Source: Chlorobium sp.
Lineage (GTDB): Bacteria > Bacteroidota > Chlorobiia > Chlorobiales > Chlorobiaceae
Reading direction: 5' to 3'
Assembly (NCBI GenBank): GCA_005862285.1
Contig: SZXW01000010.1
Coordinates: forward strand, 558,001-622,000
DNA length: 64,000 nt
The notes below the pieces were generated by a model that was not told the origin of the DNA, did not search any database, and was given only the letters and a program-made list of their open reading frames with translations. A program made the translations under genes and the position numbers. Positions 34,025 through 44,804 of the stretch are shown here, piece after piece. How positions within the stretch are numbered: position 1 is the stretch's first letter; each line of letters begins with the position of its first letter.

Positions 34025-35848
34025 TCAGGTTTTTCGGGATGAAAGTTCGATATAGAATTCCGATCCCTTTCCGGGTGTACTCGCAGCTCCAGCTGTTCCT
34101 CCCTGGGCTTCGATCATCTCTTTGACAATTGCGAGCCCAAGGCCTGCACCCGACTTGCTTTGCTGACCCGGCACCTGATAGAACTGTTCGAAAATGTGCT
34201 GCAGATGTTCCGGCGCAATACCTGCACCGGTGTCTTCCACAGAAAACCTGACAGCGGAATTTTCTGGAAATGCTCTGACCGTTATGGTGCCTCCGGGAGG
34301 TGTGAAGCGAATTGCGTTTGTCATCAGGTTCGCAAAGATGTGCTGCATGCTTGCCATATCTGCATGGACATCCGGCAGGCTGTCCGCCAGATCGGTGACA
34401 ATCGAAACTCCTTTGTCTCTCGCATCGAGAAGGAACGGTTCGATTCCTTTTTTTATGATGGTTGCCGGTTGCAGCGCCAGGATGTTCAGTCGGTCTTTTC
34501 CAGACTCTATACGGTTAAGGTCAAGCAGATCATCGAGAATGCCGGTCAGCCGTTCACTGTCCTCCCTGGCGGCGACAAGCAGTTCGTTCTGCTTTTCATT
34601 CAGCGATCCGATTTTTTCTTCAAGAAGCAGGTGAATGGACATTCTCAGCGAAGTGAGGGGTGTACGAAGCTGATGGGAAACCGTGGAAACGACGCTGCGT
34701 TTCAATTCTTTCTGTTCATGAGCCTGTGTTATATCCTTGAACAACAGTAACGTACCGATGATCTTGCCGGTTTTCTGAAAAGGCGGTACAGGGGCAACCA
34801 CAGGCTGATAAAAATATTCCTGGTTATTGATGAAACACTGGATGTACCTTTTTTCCTCAGCTTCAACGGTTCTGCCTTCTGAAATCGAGCGGCTGATCAT
34901 ATCTGACAGCCAGGGGTAATCAAGAGTTGATACTTTCTTGTCAGGACGGAGCCCGAAAAACTTGTCCGCACTCAGTGTCGATACCGTTACGATGCCTTCA
35001 GTATCAATAATGGCGATAGGTGTTGGCAACAGATTCATGACTTCCTGGGTTGCCAGCCGGGTTCTCTGCAACGTTTCATCATCGTTTTTCTTAACCTGTC
35101 TCAATGTTTGTGCCATGTCATTGAATGCTTCCGAAAGCAATCCGATCTCGTCATTCGATTCTTTTTCAATGACAAGTTCGAAATGGCCGTTCTTGATTTC
35201 GTTTGCAGAAGCAATGAGTTTCCGTATGGGCTGCAGTATCCAGCGTCTCGACTGGAAGCTGAAAAGAACCGATATCAGTGCACAGGCAAGAATTGCTGCA
35301 AGAATGCTGTTGTGAGCGGAGTTTGACATTCGCCTTGCTGCGTTATTGGCATCGTTCATATTTGCCTGGTTCATATCCAGAATCTGCTGTGCCAGGGCTT
35401 TTATTTCAGACAACAGGGGCAGGAGTGTGGAGTTATAGGAGCTCCATCGTGTTTGAACAGGAATGGATGAATCGGAAACCTGATGCAATATCTTTACATA
35501 GCTGTCGAAGAGCTGTGCAACACGAGTTGCTTTTTCACCCTCTCCAGGTAACGTGATATTACCGAGCTCAAGTTTGAGGGCATCTCTGAATTTCTGTTCA
35601 TTTTGTCCGATATCTTCTGTATCGGGCTGTTGTTTTCCTGCAAAAGCATTAAGGATGTCGTTGTCAATTTTTTCAAGCGCCTCTTTCATTTTTTGACTTG
35701 CTATGACGCTGCGATAGTTCTCCTTCAATATGATGTCTATGGCATTCCCAAGATGGTCTATCTGGTCGAGGGTCAGCAATCCTATTACGGCGATGATGAC
35801 AAGCAGGCCGCTGAACCCTAACAAAATTTTTTGCCGTATTCCGATCAT
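34025..35848 (-). CDS. Membrane sensor histidine kinase (HAMP-PAS-HisKA-HATPase)
   Basis: MIGIRQKILLGFSGLLVIIAVIGLL N-terminal TM; VVSTVSHQLRTPLTSLRMSIHLLL (H box); LMTNAIRFTPPGG; VEDTGAGIAPEHLQHIFEQFYQ; GAGLGLAIVKEMIE. Confidence 0.93.
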   Translation of the reverse strand: MIGIRQKILLGFSGLLVIIAVIGLLTLDQIDHLGNAIDIILKENYRSVIASQKMKEALEKIDNDILNAFAGKQQPDTEDIGQNEQKFRDALKLELGNITLPGEGEKATRVAQLFDSYVKILHQVSDSSIPVQTRWSSYNSTLLPLLSEIKALAQQILDMNQANMNDANNAARRMSNSAHNSILAAILACALISVLFSFQSRRWILQPIRKLIASANEIKNGHFELVIEKESNDEIGLLSEAFNDMAQTLRQVKKNDDETLQRTRLATQEVMNLLPTPIAIIDTEGIVTVSTLSADKFFGLRPDKKVSTLDYPWLSDMISRSISEGRTVEAEEKRYIQCFINNQEYFYQPVVAPVPPFQKTGKIIGTLLLFKDITQAHEQKELKRSVVSTVSHQLRTPLTSLRMSIHLLLEEKIGSLNEKQNELLVAAREDSERLTGILDDLLDLNRIESGKDRLNILALQPATIIKKGIEPFLLDARDKGVSIVTDLADSLPDVHADMASMQHIFANLMTNAIRFTPPGGTITVRAFPENSAVRFSVEDTGAGIAPEHLQHIFEQFYQVPGQQSKSGAGLGLAIVKEMIEAQGGTAGAASTPGKGSEFYIELSSRKT

Positions 35849-35990
35849 GGCGTTCTCCTCAGTTATTTGAAATAGGAGATCAAATACCATGCCAATGCTA
35901 TAAAGCCTTATTTTACAGGGCTTTTCAGATTCAGTACCGGTTTTTGGATTTGCAAAACGCAATAAGTACTCCAGGAAATATTGCTTTTTG

Positions 35991-36404
35991 CTATAGATGA
36001 TGGGTTTCGAAGTATAACAGGATTCCTAACTGTTTCCTTTTTCTCCAGAGGGTTGCCTGATCGATTCCAAGGATGCAGGCCGCTTCATGAAGAGATCTCG
36101 AACTTTCAAGAATCCTGCGGATGTGTAATTCTTCTATAGCATCAAGCGGAACAGGGTCACCGATTCTTGTTGGCGCTTTTTTTACCGTGACTGGTTCGGG
36201 AAGAAGCTCCGGATCAATCTTGTCTTTAGTACTGAGTATGACGGCGCGTTCAATGACGTTCCGGATTTCTCTGATGTTTCCGGGGCAGTTATATTCACGA
36301 AACATACGGAGCACATCATGGCTGAAACCGAGAATGTTCTTATGATATTGAGCATTGAAAAATGCAAGAGTATTTTTTGCCAGATTCTCGATATCGTTTT
36401 TGCG
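35991..36404 (-). pseudogene. 5'-truncated NtrC-family sigma-54 response regulator remnant
   Basis: In-frame after a TAA (36405..36407): RKNDIENLAKNTLAFFNAQYHKNILGFSHDVLRMFREYNCPGNIREIRNVIERAVILS...SLHEAACILGIDQATLWRKRKQLGI. This is the end of an AAA+ domain plus the Fis HTH; receiver and Walker motifs are missing. Confidence 0.75.
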
Positions 36405-36560
36405 TTAGGCAAGTGAGGGGATATAGATCAGGATTAACGTGAATCCATGTCAACCGTATTTTTATTATATATTCATCATATTCAGGATTGGTTTTCGCCC
36501 TCGAAGAGTTGTCACGGCATAATGTAGAACGAAAAGTCTCAGGGAAAGAGCGCAGTATTT

Positions 36561-37877
36561 ATGAAAATTATCGACCGGTATATTCTTAAATCCCATCTTG
36601 TCCCCTTTGTTTTTGCCTTCATTACCATACTTTTTGTACTGATACTTCAGTTCTTTACCATCTTTGCAGAGCGCTTTATCGGTAAAGGGATCGATGTTTC
36701 CTTCATCTTCAAACTCATACTCCTGCAATCTGCCTGGATGGTAGGTTTTGCAGCACCTATGGCCGTGCTTATCGCGGTTGTCTTTACATTCAGCACGCTT
36801 ACTACGACTTCTGAAATTACAGTCTTAAAGGCTTCAGGGATATCCCTTTATCGGCTTATGGTACCATTGCTCATAGCGGGTTGCATTCTCTCGCTGATTG
36901 TCGAGCGTTTCAGCAATGTTGTGCTTCCCCAGGCAAACTACTTTGCACAATCGATGATGATCGACCTGGCAAAGACAAAGCCGACCTTCGGCCTTACTCA
37001 AAATGCTTTTTCATCGATTGTGGACGGCTATTCCATTTTTATTCGGGATTCGGACGAACGGACGAAGCAAATCAGGGGAGTTGTCATATACGATAATAAA
37101 AATCCTGACACAAGTGTCATGGTAACAGCTGAAAACGGGTCCATTATATTCAGTGCGGATTCTCATTATCTTATCATGACACTGTACAATGGTGAAATCC
37201 ATGAGATTAAATCGAAAGATCCGGCATCATACAGTACTCTGCAGTTTTCAAAAAACCGTTTTGTCACTGAAGCAGACGGGTTCTCTCTGACTCGTTCTAC
37301 AGCAAATCGATTGCGTTCAGGCGATAACGAGCTTTCTGCAAATGAACTGATTTTCATCAGCAGTGAATTGAAAAAAAGGATAGCTGATTCTGAAAATGCT
37401 GTCCGGCTTATGTCTCAAAACAGGCAAAAGCTTCTTGCGGAAAATGGAAAGGATGAGGAAGGTCAAGCCGTGAAGGGTTTGCCTGAGGGAAGCACTGCAA
37501 CACTTGCTTCTGCAGGCAAGCTGAATGAGATGATCAATGCCGAGATGAAGCTGATAGAGGAGAACAGGAAGACGTACAATCGTTATATGGCGGCTTTTCA
37601 CAAAAAATATTCGCTCTCATTTGCCTGTCTGGTATTTGTGCTTGTTGGAGCTCCACTGGGAGTTCTGGCAAGAAAAGGAGGTTTTGGTCTTGGAGCACTT
37701 TTTTCCATGATCCTTTTCGTTCTTTACTGGGCACTGATGATTACCGGAGAAAAAATAGCCGAACGGGGTTTGCTTGATCCTATGATTTCGATGTGGCTCG
37801 GGAATATTGTTATCATTTTGACAGGTGTTCTGCTTCTTGTCAGATTGAACGGTACAGTGCTTAAAATGTCACGATGA
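36561..37877 (+). CDS. LptF/LptG (YjgP/YjgQ) family lipopolysaccharide export permease
   Basis: MKIIDRYILKSHLVPFVFAFITILFVLILQFF...; typical TM layout and C-terminal ...GLLDPMISMWLGNIVIILTGVLLLVRL. Confidence 0.9.
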   Translation: MKIIDRYILKSHLVPFVFAFITILFVLILQFFTIFAERFIGKGIDVSFIFKLILLQSAWMVGFAAPMAVLIAVVFTFSTLTTTSEITVLKASGISLYRLMVPLLIAGCILSLIVERFSNVVLPQANYFAQSMMIDLAKTKPTFGLTQNAFSSIVDGYSIFIRDSDERTKQIRGVVIYDNKNPDTSVMVTAENGSIIFSADSHYLIMTLYNGEIHEIKSKDPASYSTLQFSKNRFVTEADGFSLTRSTANRLRSGDNELSANELIFISSELKKRIADSENAVRLMSQNRQKLLAENGKDEEGQAVKGLPEGSTATLASAGKLNEMINAEMKLIEENRKTYNRYMAAFHKKYSLSFACLVFVLVGAPLGVLARKGGFGLGALFSMILFVLYWALMITGEKIAERGLLDPMISMWLGNIVIILTGVLLLVRLNGTVLKMSR

Positions 37878-37893
37878 CCGTCTGTCAAAAGCA

Positions 37894-38283
37894 TTATGTT
37901 GACTGTTCCTTGTTTTTATAACCCTGGCAGAGTGGTTTTTTCATACCCTTTTCATCGAGACAGACAAAAGTGATGCTTGTACTGAATGCAAGGATCCTTT
38001 CACCGCTTTCAATACTTTTTTTGTAAACACTTACCGTGTATTCAACAGACGTATGTCCGGTTTTGTTTTTTTCAGCTACAAAGCAGAGAATAGAGCCTCC
38101 ACGTATGCTTTTTTTAAACTCGACCTTGTCCATCCCGACAGTGACAAAATTACACCCCGGGTAATCGAGCGTAACTGCGATATAACTGATTTCGTCTATC
38201 CATTTGAGCAGATTTCCCCCGAACAGGAATCCATAATGGTTGAGGTGTTCGGGTAAGACGAGTTTGTAAGTTTCCATCATCAA
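37894..38283 (-). CDS. Acyl-CoA thioesterase (hotdog fold)
   Basis: [64 protein letters not shown]. Confidence 0.88.
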   Translation of the reverse strand: MMMETYKLVLPEHLNHYGFLFGGNLLKWIDEISYIAVTLDYPGCNFVTVGMDKVEFKKSIRGGSILCFVAEKNKTGHTSVEYTVSVYKKSIESGERILAFSTSITFVCLDEKGMKKPLCQGYKNKEQST

Positions 38284-38309
38284 ATGATATGGTTAAGCAG
38301 ATGATTTTA

Positions 38310-38500
38310 AAGGAACATCTGTTTATTTGTTCCGAGCTCCGATTAAATGCGTTGGGTGTTGCTCATAATACTTTTTAATCTCTAAGGGTGTAATACCCCG
38401 TAGCTTGCTGCGGGGTAGTTGATTACGCTTCTTATGCTTCATATTCTCCGCATCTTCCGCCTTGTTTTAGGGCTTCTCACGACAATAAATAGAAATCCGG
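38310..38500. repeat. MITE-like intergenic element, copy 2 (degenerate ends, different centre)
   Basis: ctgtttatttgttccgagc ... tctccgcatcttccgccttg...gcttctcacgacaataaatag, matching both ends of 51239..51380. Confidence 0.75.
38394..38417. repeat. REP-like hairpin nested within the element
   Basis: taccccgtagc-tt-gctgcggggta, 10 of 11 bp arms complementary. Confidence 0.7.
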
Positions 38501-39041
38501 TAAAGTGAAAGATCTTTACCAATAAATTAACAATATATAAATGGTTTGTTCTATTTGAGTTATTGTTCTATGAAAATTGAAATCCCCTGGGAATCGATGG
38601 TTTAAGGATTCTGCTGAGTCTGTAAGTTTCAAAATTCCGGTTTAAGGGTTTGAGATCAGAACGGTTTCAAACAGTTTCAACTGTAGAGAAAAATCATAAG
38701 CGAAAGCTTTTTTATTACGGATTGCGGGATATGAGTTTGAAAAAATCATGACGGATAATTGATTTGTCATAAAGTGATATGGATTAAATGCGTATAATAT
38801 ACGCCACATATTCTTTTAAAAGCTGTTTTATATGACATATATCATACATTTTTACAGTTGATACCCTTAAAAAGGAGCTTATATTCCTTATATTAGTCGT
38901 TTTGAAATCGTGATGATTTTTTATTCGCCTCTATATAATAATGAAGTGAATTGACTTGCTGATAACAGGGGCGTTTGTTGCTTAATGTTTTCGAACAGAA
39001 TGCTAATGAATCTTGGGTGAAATTAAATTGATAAAAACGAT

Positions 39042-40064
39042 ATGAGCTTTTTAGGTAATCTGTACAGGGATATTGCCATCGATATCGGTACTTCCAACAC
39101 GTTGATATATATACGTGGCGAAGGTATTGCTTTGAATGAACCTTCGATGATAGCCAGGGAACGCGAAACGGGAAAAGTTGTAGCTATCGGCGAAGAAGCT
39201 CTGATCATGCACGAAAAAATACATCCCGGTATTATCACGATACGTCCGCTTGCCAATGGAGTTATCGCTGACTATGATGCAACACAGGAACTTATCAAAG
39301 GACTGATCCAGAAATCCAAGTCTCATTACTCGTTCGGTATCAATAATATAGTGATCAGTGTTCCATCTGGAATAACCGCAGTCGAAAAGAGGTCAGTCCG
39401 TGATTTTGCTCACCACGTCGGAGCCAAAAAGGTTTACCTTCTGACGAACCCCATGGCCGCGGCTATCGGCATTGGCCTTGATATCAAGGAAGCTATGGGC
39501 AATATGATCGTCGAGATCGGGAGTGGTACAACTGAGATTGCCATCATTTCTCTCAACGGCATTGTTTCGGGCGAATGTCTCAGGGTTGCAGGGAATGATA
39601 TGACAAACCTTATCATCCGTCACTTCAACAAATCGTATAATCTTGCCATCAGTGATACGACCGCTGAAGATGTGAAAATCAAGCTTGGTTCCGCTTATAA
39701 GCTTGACAAGGAAATCAGTATGATTGTCAGAGGTGTGAACCTCGCATCCGGTCTGCCTGAATCGCGGGATGTTGATTCCGCAACAATCAGGGAAGTGATT
39801 GCAACTCCAATTACCCAGATTATCACGGCAATCAAGAAAAGTCTCGAAGTTCTCGTTATCAAACCCGATATATCGGTGGATATTCTTGACAGAGGGTTAT
39901 ATCTTGCTGGTGGTGGTGCACTGCTGAAAGGCCTCGATAAAAAAATTAACATAGATACGAACCTTGGCGTTCATGTCTGCGAGGAGCCGATGACAGTAGT
40001 TGCCAAAGGCATGGGAGAAGTCCTTGAAAATATCGATAAGTACCGGGATATTTATACAACCTGA
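39042..40064 (+). CDS. mreB: Rod shape-determining protein MreB
   Basis: MSFLGNLYRDIAIDIGTSNTLIYIRGEGIALNEPSMIARERETGKVVAIGEEA...VSVPSGITAVEKRSVRD...LAGGGALLKGLDKKI. Confidence 0.95.
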   Translation: MSFLGNLYRDIAIDIGTSNTLIYIRGEGIALNEPSMIARERETGKVVAIGEEALIMHEKIHPGIITIRPLANGVIADYDATQELIKGLIQKSKSHYSFGINNIVISVPSGITAVEKRSVRDFAHHVGAKKVYLLTNPMAAAIGIGLDIKEAMGNMIVEIGSGTTEIAIISLNGIVSGECLRVAGNDMTNLIIRHFNKSYNLAISDTTAEDVKIKLGSAYKLDKEISMIVRGVNLASGLPESRDVDSATIREVIATPITQIITAIKKSLEVLVIKPDISVDILDRGLYLAGGGALLKGLDKKINIDTNLGVHVCEEPMTVVAKGMGEVLENIDKYRDIYTT

Positions 40065-40290
40065 GTAATTTGTGTTTACAGTTTGATCGTAGTTTTTCTT
40101 TATTCCCCCTTTTCCTGTGAATAGTTTGTTCATATATCGGTTTCTGCCACTGTTTGGGATTGCTGCAATGGTCCAGCGTTTAAAGAACCGAATTAGCACG
40201 GTTCCTGTGATGTTTTTTTGGCTATTATCATAGTTCCAAAATAGTAACGCTCATTTCAGTAATGCACTGTCATTTTAATTACATGAAGAG

Positions 40291-41298
40291 ATGAACATAT
40301 TAGTTACCGGAGCAGCCGGATTTATCGGTTATAATGTCTGCAGGCAGCTGCTTGACAGAGGTGATCAGGTAACCGGGGTCGATAACTTGAACGACTATTA
40401 CGATGTTTCCCTCAAGGAATCCCGTCTGGCTCTGCTGCAACCGTATGAAACTTTTACGTTCCGCAAGATGGAAATTGCCGATCGGCAGGCCATGGAAGAG
40501 CTTTTCAGACAGGGAGGTTTCGAGCGTGTGGTCAATCTTGCCGCACAGGCAGGTGTTCGTTATTCCCTGATCAATCCATATTCCTATATCGACAGTAACA
40601 TCCAGGGATTTCTCAATATTCTCGAAGGATGCCGGCATAACGGTGTAAAACACCTCGTTTACGCTTCCTCGAGCTCGGTTTATGGTGCTAACGAAGCAAT
40701 GCCATTTTCGGTGCATGACAATGTCGATCATCCTCTTTCACTTTACGCCGCCAGCAAAAAAGCCAACGAGCTGATGGCCCATACTTACAGTCATCTGTAT
40801 AATCTTCCCACAACAGGCCTTAGGTTTTTCACCGTGTACGGCCCATGGGGAAGGCCGGACATGGCCCTTTTTCTGTTTACCGATGCCATCCTCAATGACA
40901 GGCCGATCAAGATTTTCAATCACGGTAAACACCGGAGGGATTTTACCTATATCGACGATATTACCGAAGGTGTACTGAGGACCCTCGATCATGTTGCCGG
41001 GCCAAACCCGGACTGGACAGGCATGAACCCGGACCCCGGATCGAGCCGCGCACCATGGCGTGTTTACAATATCGGTAACAGCAGGCCGGTGGAGCTCATG
41101 GATTATATAGGGGCACTGGAAAAAGAGCTTGGACGAACGGCGATCAAGGAGTACCTACCCCTGCAGCCGGGAGACGTGCCTGATACCTATGCCGATGTCG
41201 AACAGTTGATACAGGACGTTCATTACAGGCCGGAAACTACGGTGGAAGAGGGGATAAAAAAATTCGTTCTATGGTATCGCGAATATTACAGGTGTTAG
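40291..41298 (+). CDS. NAD-dependent epimerase (UDP-glucuronate 4-epimerase-like)
   Basis: [49 protein letters not shown]...[45 protein letters not shown]. Confidence 0.93.
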   Translation: MNILVTGAAGFIGYNVCRQLLDRGDQVTGVDNLNDYYDVSLKESRLALLQPYETFTFRKMEIADRQAMEELFRQGGFERVVNLAAQAGVRYSLINPYSYIDSNIQGFLNILEGCRHNGVKHLVYASSSSVYGANEAMPFSVHDNVDHPLSLYAASKKANELMAHTYSHLYNLPTTGLRFFTVYGPWGRPDMALFLFTDAILNDRPIKIFNHGKHRRDFTYIDDITEGVLRTLDHVAGPNPDWTGMNPDPGSSRAPWRVYNIGNSRPVELMDYIGALEKELGRTAIKEYLPLQPGDVPDTYADVEQLIQDVHYRPETTVEEGIKKFVLWYREYYRC

Positions 41299-41299
41299 G

Positions 41300-41389
41300 G
41301 AGTGGGGAATGGGTGATGGGTAATGGGTAATGGGTAATGGGTAATGGGTAATGGGTAATGGGTAATGGGTGATGGGTAATGGGTGATGG
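41300..41389. repeat. Heptanucleotide tandem array (GGGTAAT/GGGTGAT)
   Basis: gggtgatgggtaatgggtaatgggtaatgggtaatgggtaatgggtaatgggtaatgggtgatgggtaatgggtgatgg, directly after the epimerase stop. Confidence 0.95.
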
Positions 41390-41523
41390 AAAGTGGGAGG
41401 TGGGTCTCTGGTTTAAAAAGCAGCTTTAATCTGCTCGTTTATCCGGAACCATCCGGCTGATGTTATAGAGGCAATTCGGGATGAATTGTTTAAAGAATTA
41501 TTGCCCCGGCAACTGTAGGTAGA

Positions 41524-41655
41524 GACGGGTATGAGATTTTTCCTGTCATCCTGAACGAAGTATAGAGTAGAGAAGGATCTATCTTATTTTAAATTAAGAG
41601 TTTAATGGATTCCTCGTCAGGCTGCATCGGCCTCAGAATGACATTTTGCGCCAAA
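41524..41655 (-). repeat. Dispersed intergenic repeat, copy 2 (inverted relative to 4894..5025)
   Basis: Reverse complement reads gtttggcgcaaaatgtcattctgaggccgatgcagcctgacgaggaatccat...ataagatagatccttctctactctatacttcgttcaggatgacaggaaaaatctcataccc. Confidence 0.85.
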
Positions 41656-41705
41656 CAGTATTAATACCTTTATTCGCCGGACTAATAAGCCGGTCAAGGA
41701 GGGCA

Positions 41706-41960
41706 TTAATCCACAGAGATATAATTCCTGTCTTTTGTCGGGTCCTCAATTACCGGCAGACCAAAAAATATTTCCTGGTCGTCAAAGATTTTCGGTGCCA
41801 TTGTTTTACCCTTGAAACTCTCCCTTATTTTTATCATTAACTCAGGGTGCACGGTTACGGATACCGGTTTGTCGACGCTACGGAATCCATAAAACATTGT
41901 TGCTATAATCTTTTCCCGAAAGTACTCGAAGCCTGCATCGATCTTTATTTCCATTCTCAC
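41706..41960 (-). CDS. Hypothetical protein (84 aa)
   Basis: MRMEIKIDAGFEYFREKIIATMFYGFRSVDKPVSVTVHPELMIKIRESFKGKTMAPKIFDDQEIFFGLPVIEDPTKDRNYISVD; balanced composition, no competing ORF. Confidence 0.5.
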   Translation of the reverse strand: MRMEIKIDAGFEYFREKIIATMFYGFRSVDKPVSVTVHPELMIKIRESFKGKTMAPKIFDDQEIFFGLPVIEDPTKDRNYISVD

Positions 41961-42061
41961 CTTTTTTTAAGTTTCAAAGCCAGAACTTCCATATTATCGG
42001 GAGTTCCGGCTCATATACGTGCTGAAATATTTCTGCAAGTGCAGATAATATAAATTCTTGT

Positions 42062-43597
42062 TTATTCCGGCTTCATGTGCGGGAAGAAGATCACGTCCCT
42101 GATCGATTCCTCGCCGGTCAGCAGCATGACCATGCGGTCAACGCCGATACCGAGGCCCGCGCAGGGCGGCATGCCGTACTCGAGGGCGCGCAGGAAGTCT
42201 TCGTCGACAATCATAGCTTCGTCATCTCCGCGCAGCCTCAGCTTTGCCTGGGCTTCGAGCCGTTCGCGCTGGATGACCGGGTCGTTCAGCTCGGAGAACG
42301 AGTTGCAGATCTCCTTGCCGCCCGCGATAAGTTCGAAACGCTCGACGATGCCCGGTTTCGAGCGGTGCCCTTTGGCAAGAGGCGACATTTCCGACGGGTA
42401 GTCGGTAATGAAGGTCGGCTGAATAAGCTTCGGTTCCACGAATTCGCCGAAGATTTCGTCAATGATCTTGCCGCTGCCGATCTTCGGATCGAGCTCGAGT
42501 CCGAGGTCCTTGGCGATGTTGCGGAGCTCGATTTCGTCCTTGCCGCTGATATCCCTTCCGGTATATTCCGCAATGGCGTCTGTTATCGAGAGTCGCCTGA
42601 AAGGCGGCTTGAGGCTGATCTCGCTGCCGAGGAAATTCGTCACGTCGCACTTGTTCACCTCAAGCGCGGTCCGGTAGAAGAGCTCTTCGACCAGTTCCAT
42701 CATCCAGTTGTAATCCTTGTAGGAAACATAGAGCTCGACCTGCGTGAACTCAGGGTTGTGGAAACGGTCGATACCCTCGTTGCGGAAATCCTTCGCGAAT
42801 TCGAAGACGCCTTCGAAGCCGCCTACGATAAGCCTTTTGAGGTAGAGTTCGTTCGCAATGCGCAGGTAGAGCTCCATGTCGAGCGCATTGTGGTGCGTGG
42901 TGAAAGGCCGGGCGGCAGCACCTCCGTAAACAGGCTGGAGCACCGGTGTTTCCACTTCGAGCCATCCTTTTTCAGAAAAGAAGCGGCGCATGAAGGAGAC
43001 GATCGCGGTTCTCCTGATGAATGTCTTTCTGACCTCAGGGTTGACGATCAGGTCGACGTAACGCTGCCGGTAGCGCATTTCACGGTCGCTGAATGCATCG
43101 TAAACCACTTTCTGCCCTTCCACTTCCTTTTCCTTTGCGACCGGTATCGGACGAAGCGACTTGCTGAGCAGCTCGAACTCCTGTGCATGGATCGAAATCT
43201 CTCCGGTCTTTGTCCTGAAAGTGAAGCCTTTCACTCCAACGATATCGCCTATATCAAGCAGTTTGAACGTATTGTAGGCGGTTTCGCCGACATCGTCCTT
43301 TTTCAGGTAGATCTGGATCCTTCCCATCGAATCCTGGAGATGGAAAAACGATGCTTTGCCCATCTTTCTTATGGTCATGATCCTTCCGGCAACAGAAACA
43401 TCTTCCTTCAAATCCTCCCGGAAGCCGGTGATGATGTCCTCAGAATATCGGCTGACATCGAACTGGCAGGGATAGGGATTTATTCCGGCATCGAGCAGAT
43501 GCTGCCGTTCTTCGAGCCGGCGTTTCATCTGGTCGTTCAGTGAAAGTTGTGATTGCTGTTCCGGGTTGTTCAAGTTCTCTGTGTTTTCTTTGGACAT
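42062..43597 (-). CDS. lysS: Lysyl-tRNA synthetase (class II)
   Basis: [30 protein letters not shown]...[47 protein letters not shown]...[31 protein letters not shown]. Confidence 0.98.
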   Translation of the reverse strand: MSKENTENLNNPEQQSQLSLNDQMKRRLEERQHLLDAGINPYPCQFDVSRYSEDIITGFREDLKEDVSVAGRIMTIRKMGKASFFHLQDSMGRIQIYLKKDDVGETAYNTFKLLDIGDIVGVKGFTFRTKTGEISIHAQEFELLSKSLRPIPVAKEKEVEGQKVVYDAFSDREMRYRQRYVDLIVNPEVRKTFIRRTAIVSFMRRFFSEKGWLEVETPVLQPVYGGAAARPFTTHHNALDMELYLRIANELYLKRLIVGGFEGVFEFAKDFRNEGIDRFHNPEFTQVELYVSYKDYNWMMELVEELFYRTALEVNKCDVTNFLGSEISLKPPFRRLSITDAIAEYTGRDISGKDEIELRNIAKDLGLELDPKIGSGKIIDEIFGEFVEPKLIQPTFITDYPSEMSPLAKGHRSKPGIVERFELIAGGKEICNSFSELNDPVIQRERLEAQAKLRLRGDDEAMIVDEDFLRALEYGMPPCAGLGIGVDRMVMLLTGEESIRDVIFFPHMKPE

Positions 43598-43660
43598 GGT
43601 TTCTTGGTGCTGTGAGTAGTGCTGTACTATGTTGAAAGTGTATGGCCTGACTTCGGAATA

Positions 43661-44656
43661 TCAAGGTTCAGTCAAGGTTTTAAACCAGATATAGGGTATC
43701 GTGCTGATCTTCTGCAGCAAAGAGCGGTACGCCCGTTTTGTAAAGACATCGTAGCCGTTTTTTTCAATGGCCGTCAGAATATTGCTGTAATTCAGGCTGC
43801 TGATGCTCACGCCGAAACGGCTCTCCTTTTTCAGCATGGGAATGCCTTTTTCGGACGACCGGTAATATTTTCTCGCCCGTTCGATCTCGAATTTTATCAG
43901 CTCGATGAAATTTTCGTTCATCGTTTTGTTCATGAGCTCTTCACGAGTATAGTTGAACCGCCGGAGGTCCTCGAGCGGCAGGTATATTCTTTCGCGGTCG
44001 ATATCTTCGCCGACATCGCGGAGAATGTTCGTGAGCTGCATGGCAATGCCCAGTTCAACGGCGTGTTCGAGCGCATCTTGATTTGTGTATCCGAAAATTT
44101 CGGACGTCATGAGACCCACGACAGATGCCACTTTGTAGCAGTAAACATACAATTCCTCGAACTTTTCGAACGGCTTGAAATTGATATCCATCGCGACGCC
44201 GTCGATCAGCTCGAGCGGAAGTTCGATGGGAATCCGGTAGTCTTTCAGGGTATCGTTCCAGGCCAGCATGATCGGATCATTCTCGATCCTTCCGGCATAG
44301 CATGCCCTGAGGCGCGATTTCCACGCATCGAGCAAGTTCTGGATCTCCTCACGGGTGATCTGACCTGTTTTCAGCTCTTCTTCAGCCTTGTCGACGATGT
44401 CGTCTACCGTTCGGAGGAGCGCATAGAGGGCAAAAATGGGTTTCTGCTGTTTTTTCGGCAGAAACATGCTTGCGAGGTAGAAGGTCTTGGCATGATGCTT
44501 CGACATCTGCCTGCAGTATTCATAGGCATCTTCAAGCGTTACCGTAAATCGGGCGTCCCTGTCGGGAATATTTCCTTCTGAGCGCTCATTCATCGAACAT
44601 GCATGCTTATATTGGCCTCGTATCATCTCAATGATGCTGCCTTCTGTCGGCAGCAT
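43661..44656 (-). CDS. crtB: Phytoene synthase (squalene/phytoene synthase family)
   Basis: CRQMSKHHAKTFYLASMFLPKKQQKPIFALYALLRTVDDIVDKA...MQLTNILRDVGEDIDRERIYLPLEDL. Confidence 0.88.
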   Translation of the reverse strand: MLPTEGSIIEMIRGQYKHACSMNERSEGNIPDRDARFTVTLEDAYEYCRQMSKHHAKTFYLASMFLPKKQQKPIFALYALLRTVDDIVDKAEEELKTGQITREEIQNLLDAWKSRLRACYAGRIENDPIMLAWNDTLKDYRIPIELPLELIDGVAMDINFKPFEKFEELYVYCYKVASVVGLMTSEIFGYTNQDALEHAVELGIAMQLTNILRDVGEDIDRERIYLPLEDLRRFNYTREELMNKTMNENFIELIKFEIERARKYYRSSEKGIPMLKKESRFGVSISSLNYSNILTAIEKNGYDVFTKRAYRSLLQKISTIPYIWFKTLTEP

Positions 44657-44804
44657 ATCGGGGAAAACCCTGGGATGTAACTTTTTACAGCCTGAATATG
44701 TTTACAAGAAGAGTTGTCAAGATAAAACAATGGTCGTAATATAGCAAAATGCCTTGTTGCAGATCATGAATGCTTGAATTTCCTGCTACTTTACTTTTTA
44801 TCTA

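Noticed and set aside
36182-36412. 76-aa minus-strand ORF upstream of the regulator remnant
   Set aside because: Wrong frame; the conserved sigma-54 C-terminal sequence lies in the frame that starts after the TAA at 36405..36407.
42077-43543. 488-aa + strand ORF
   Set aside because: Antisense to lysS, whose minus-strand translation is unmistakable; long shadow ORFs are expected in GC-rich coding DNA.
43619-44581. 320-aa + strand ORF
   Set aside because: Antisense shadow of the phytoene synthase gene.
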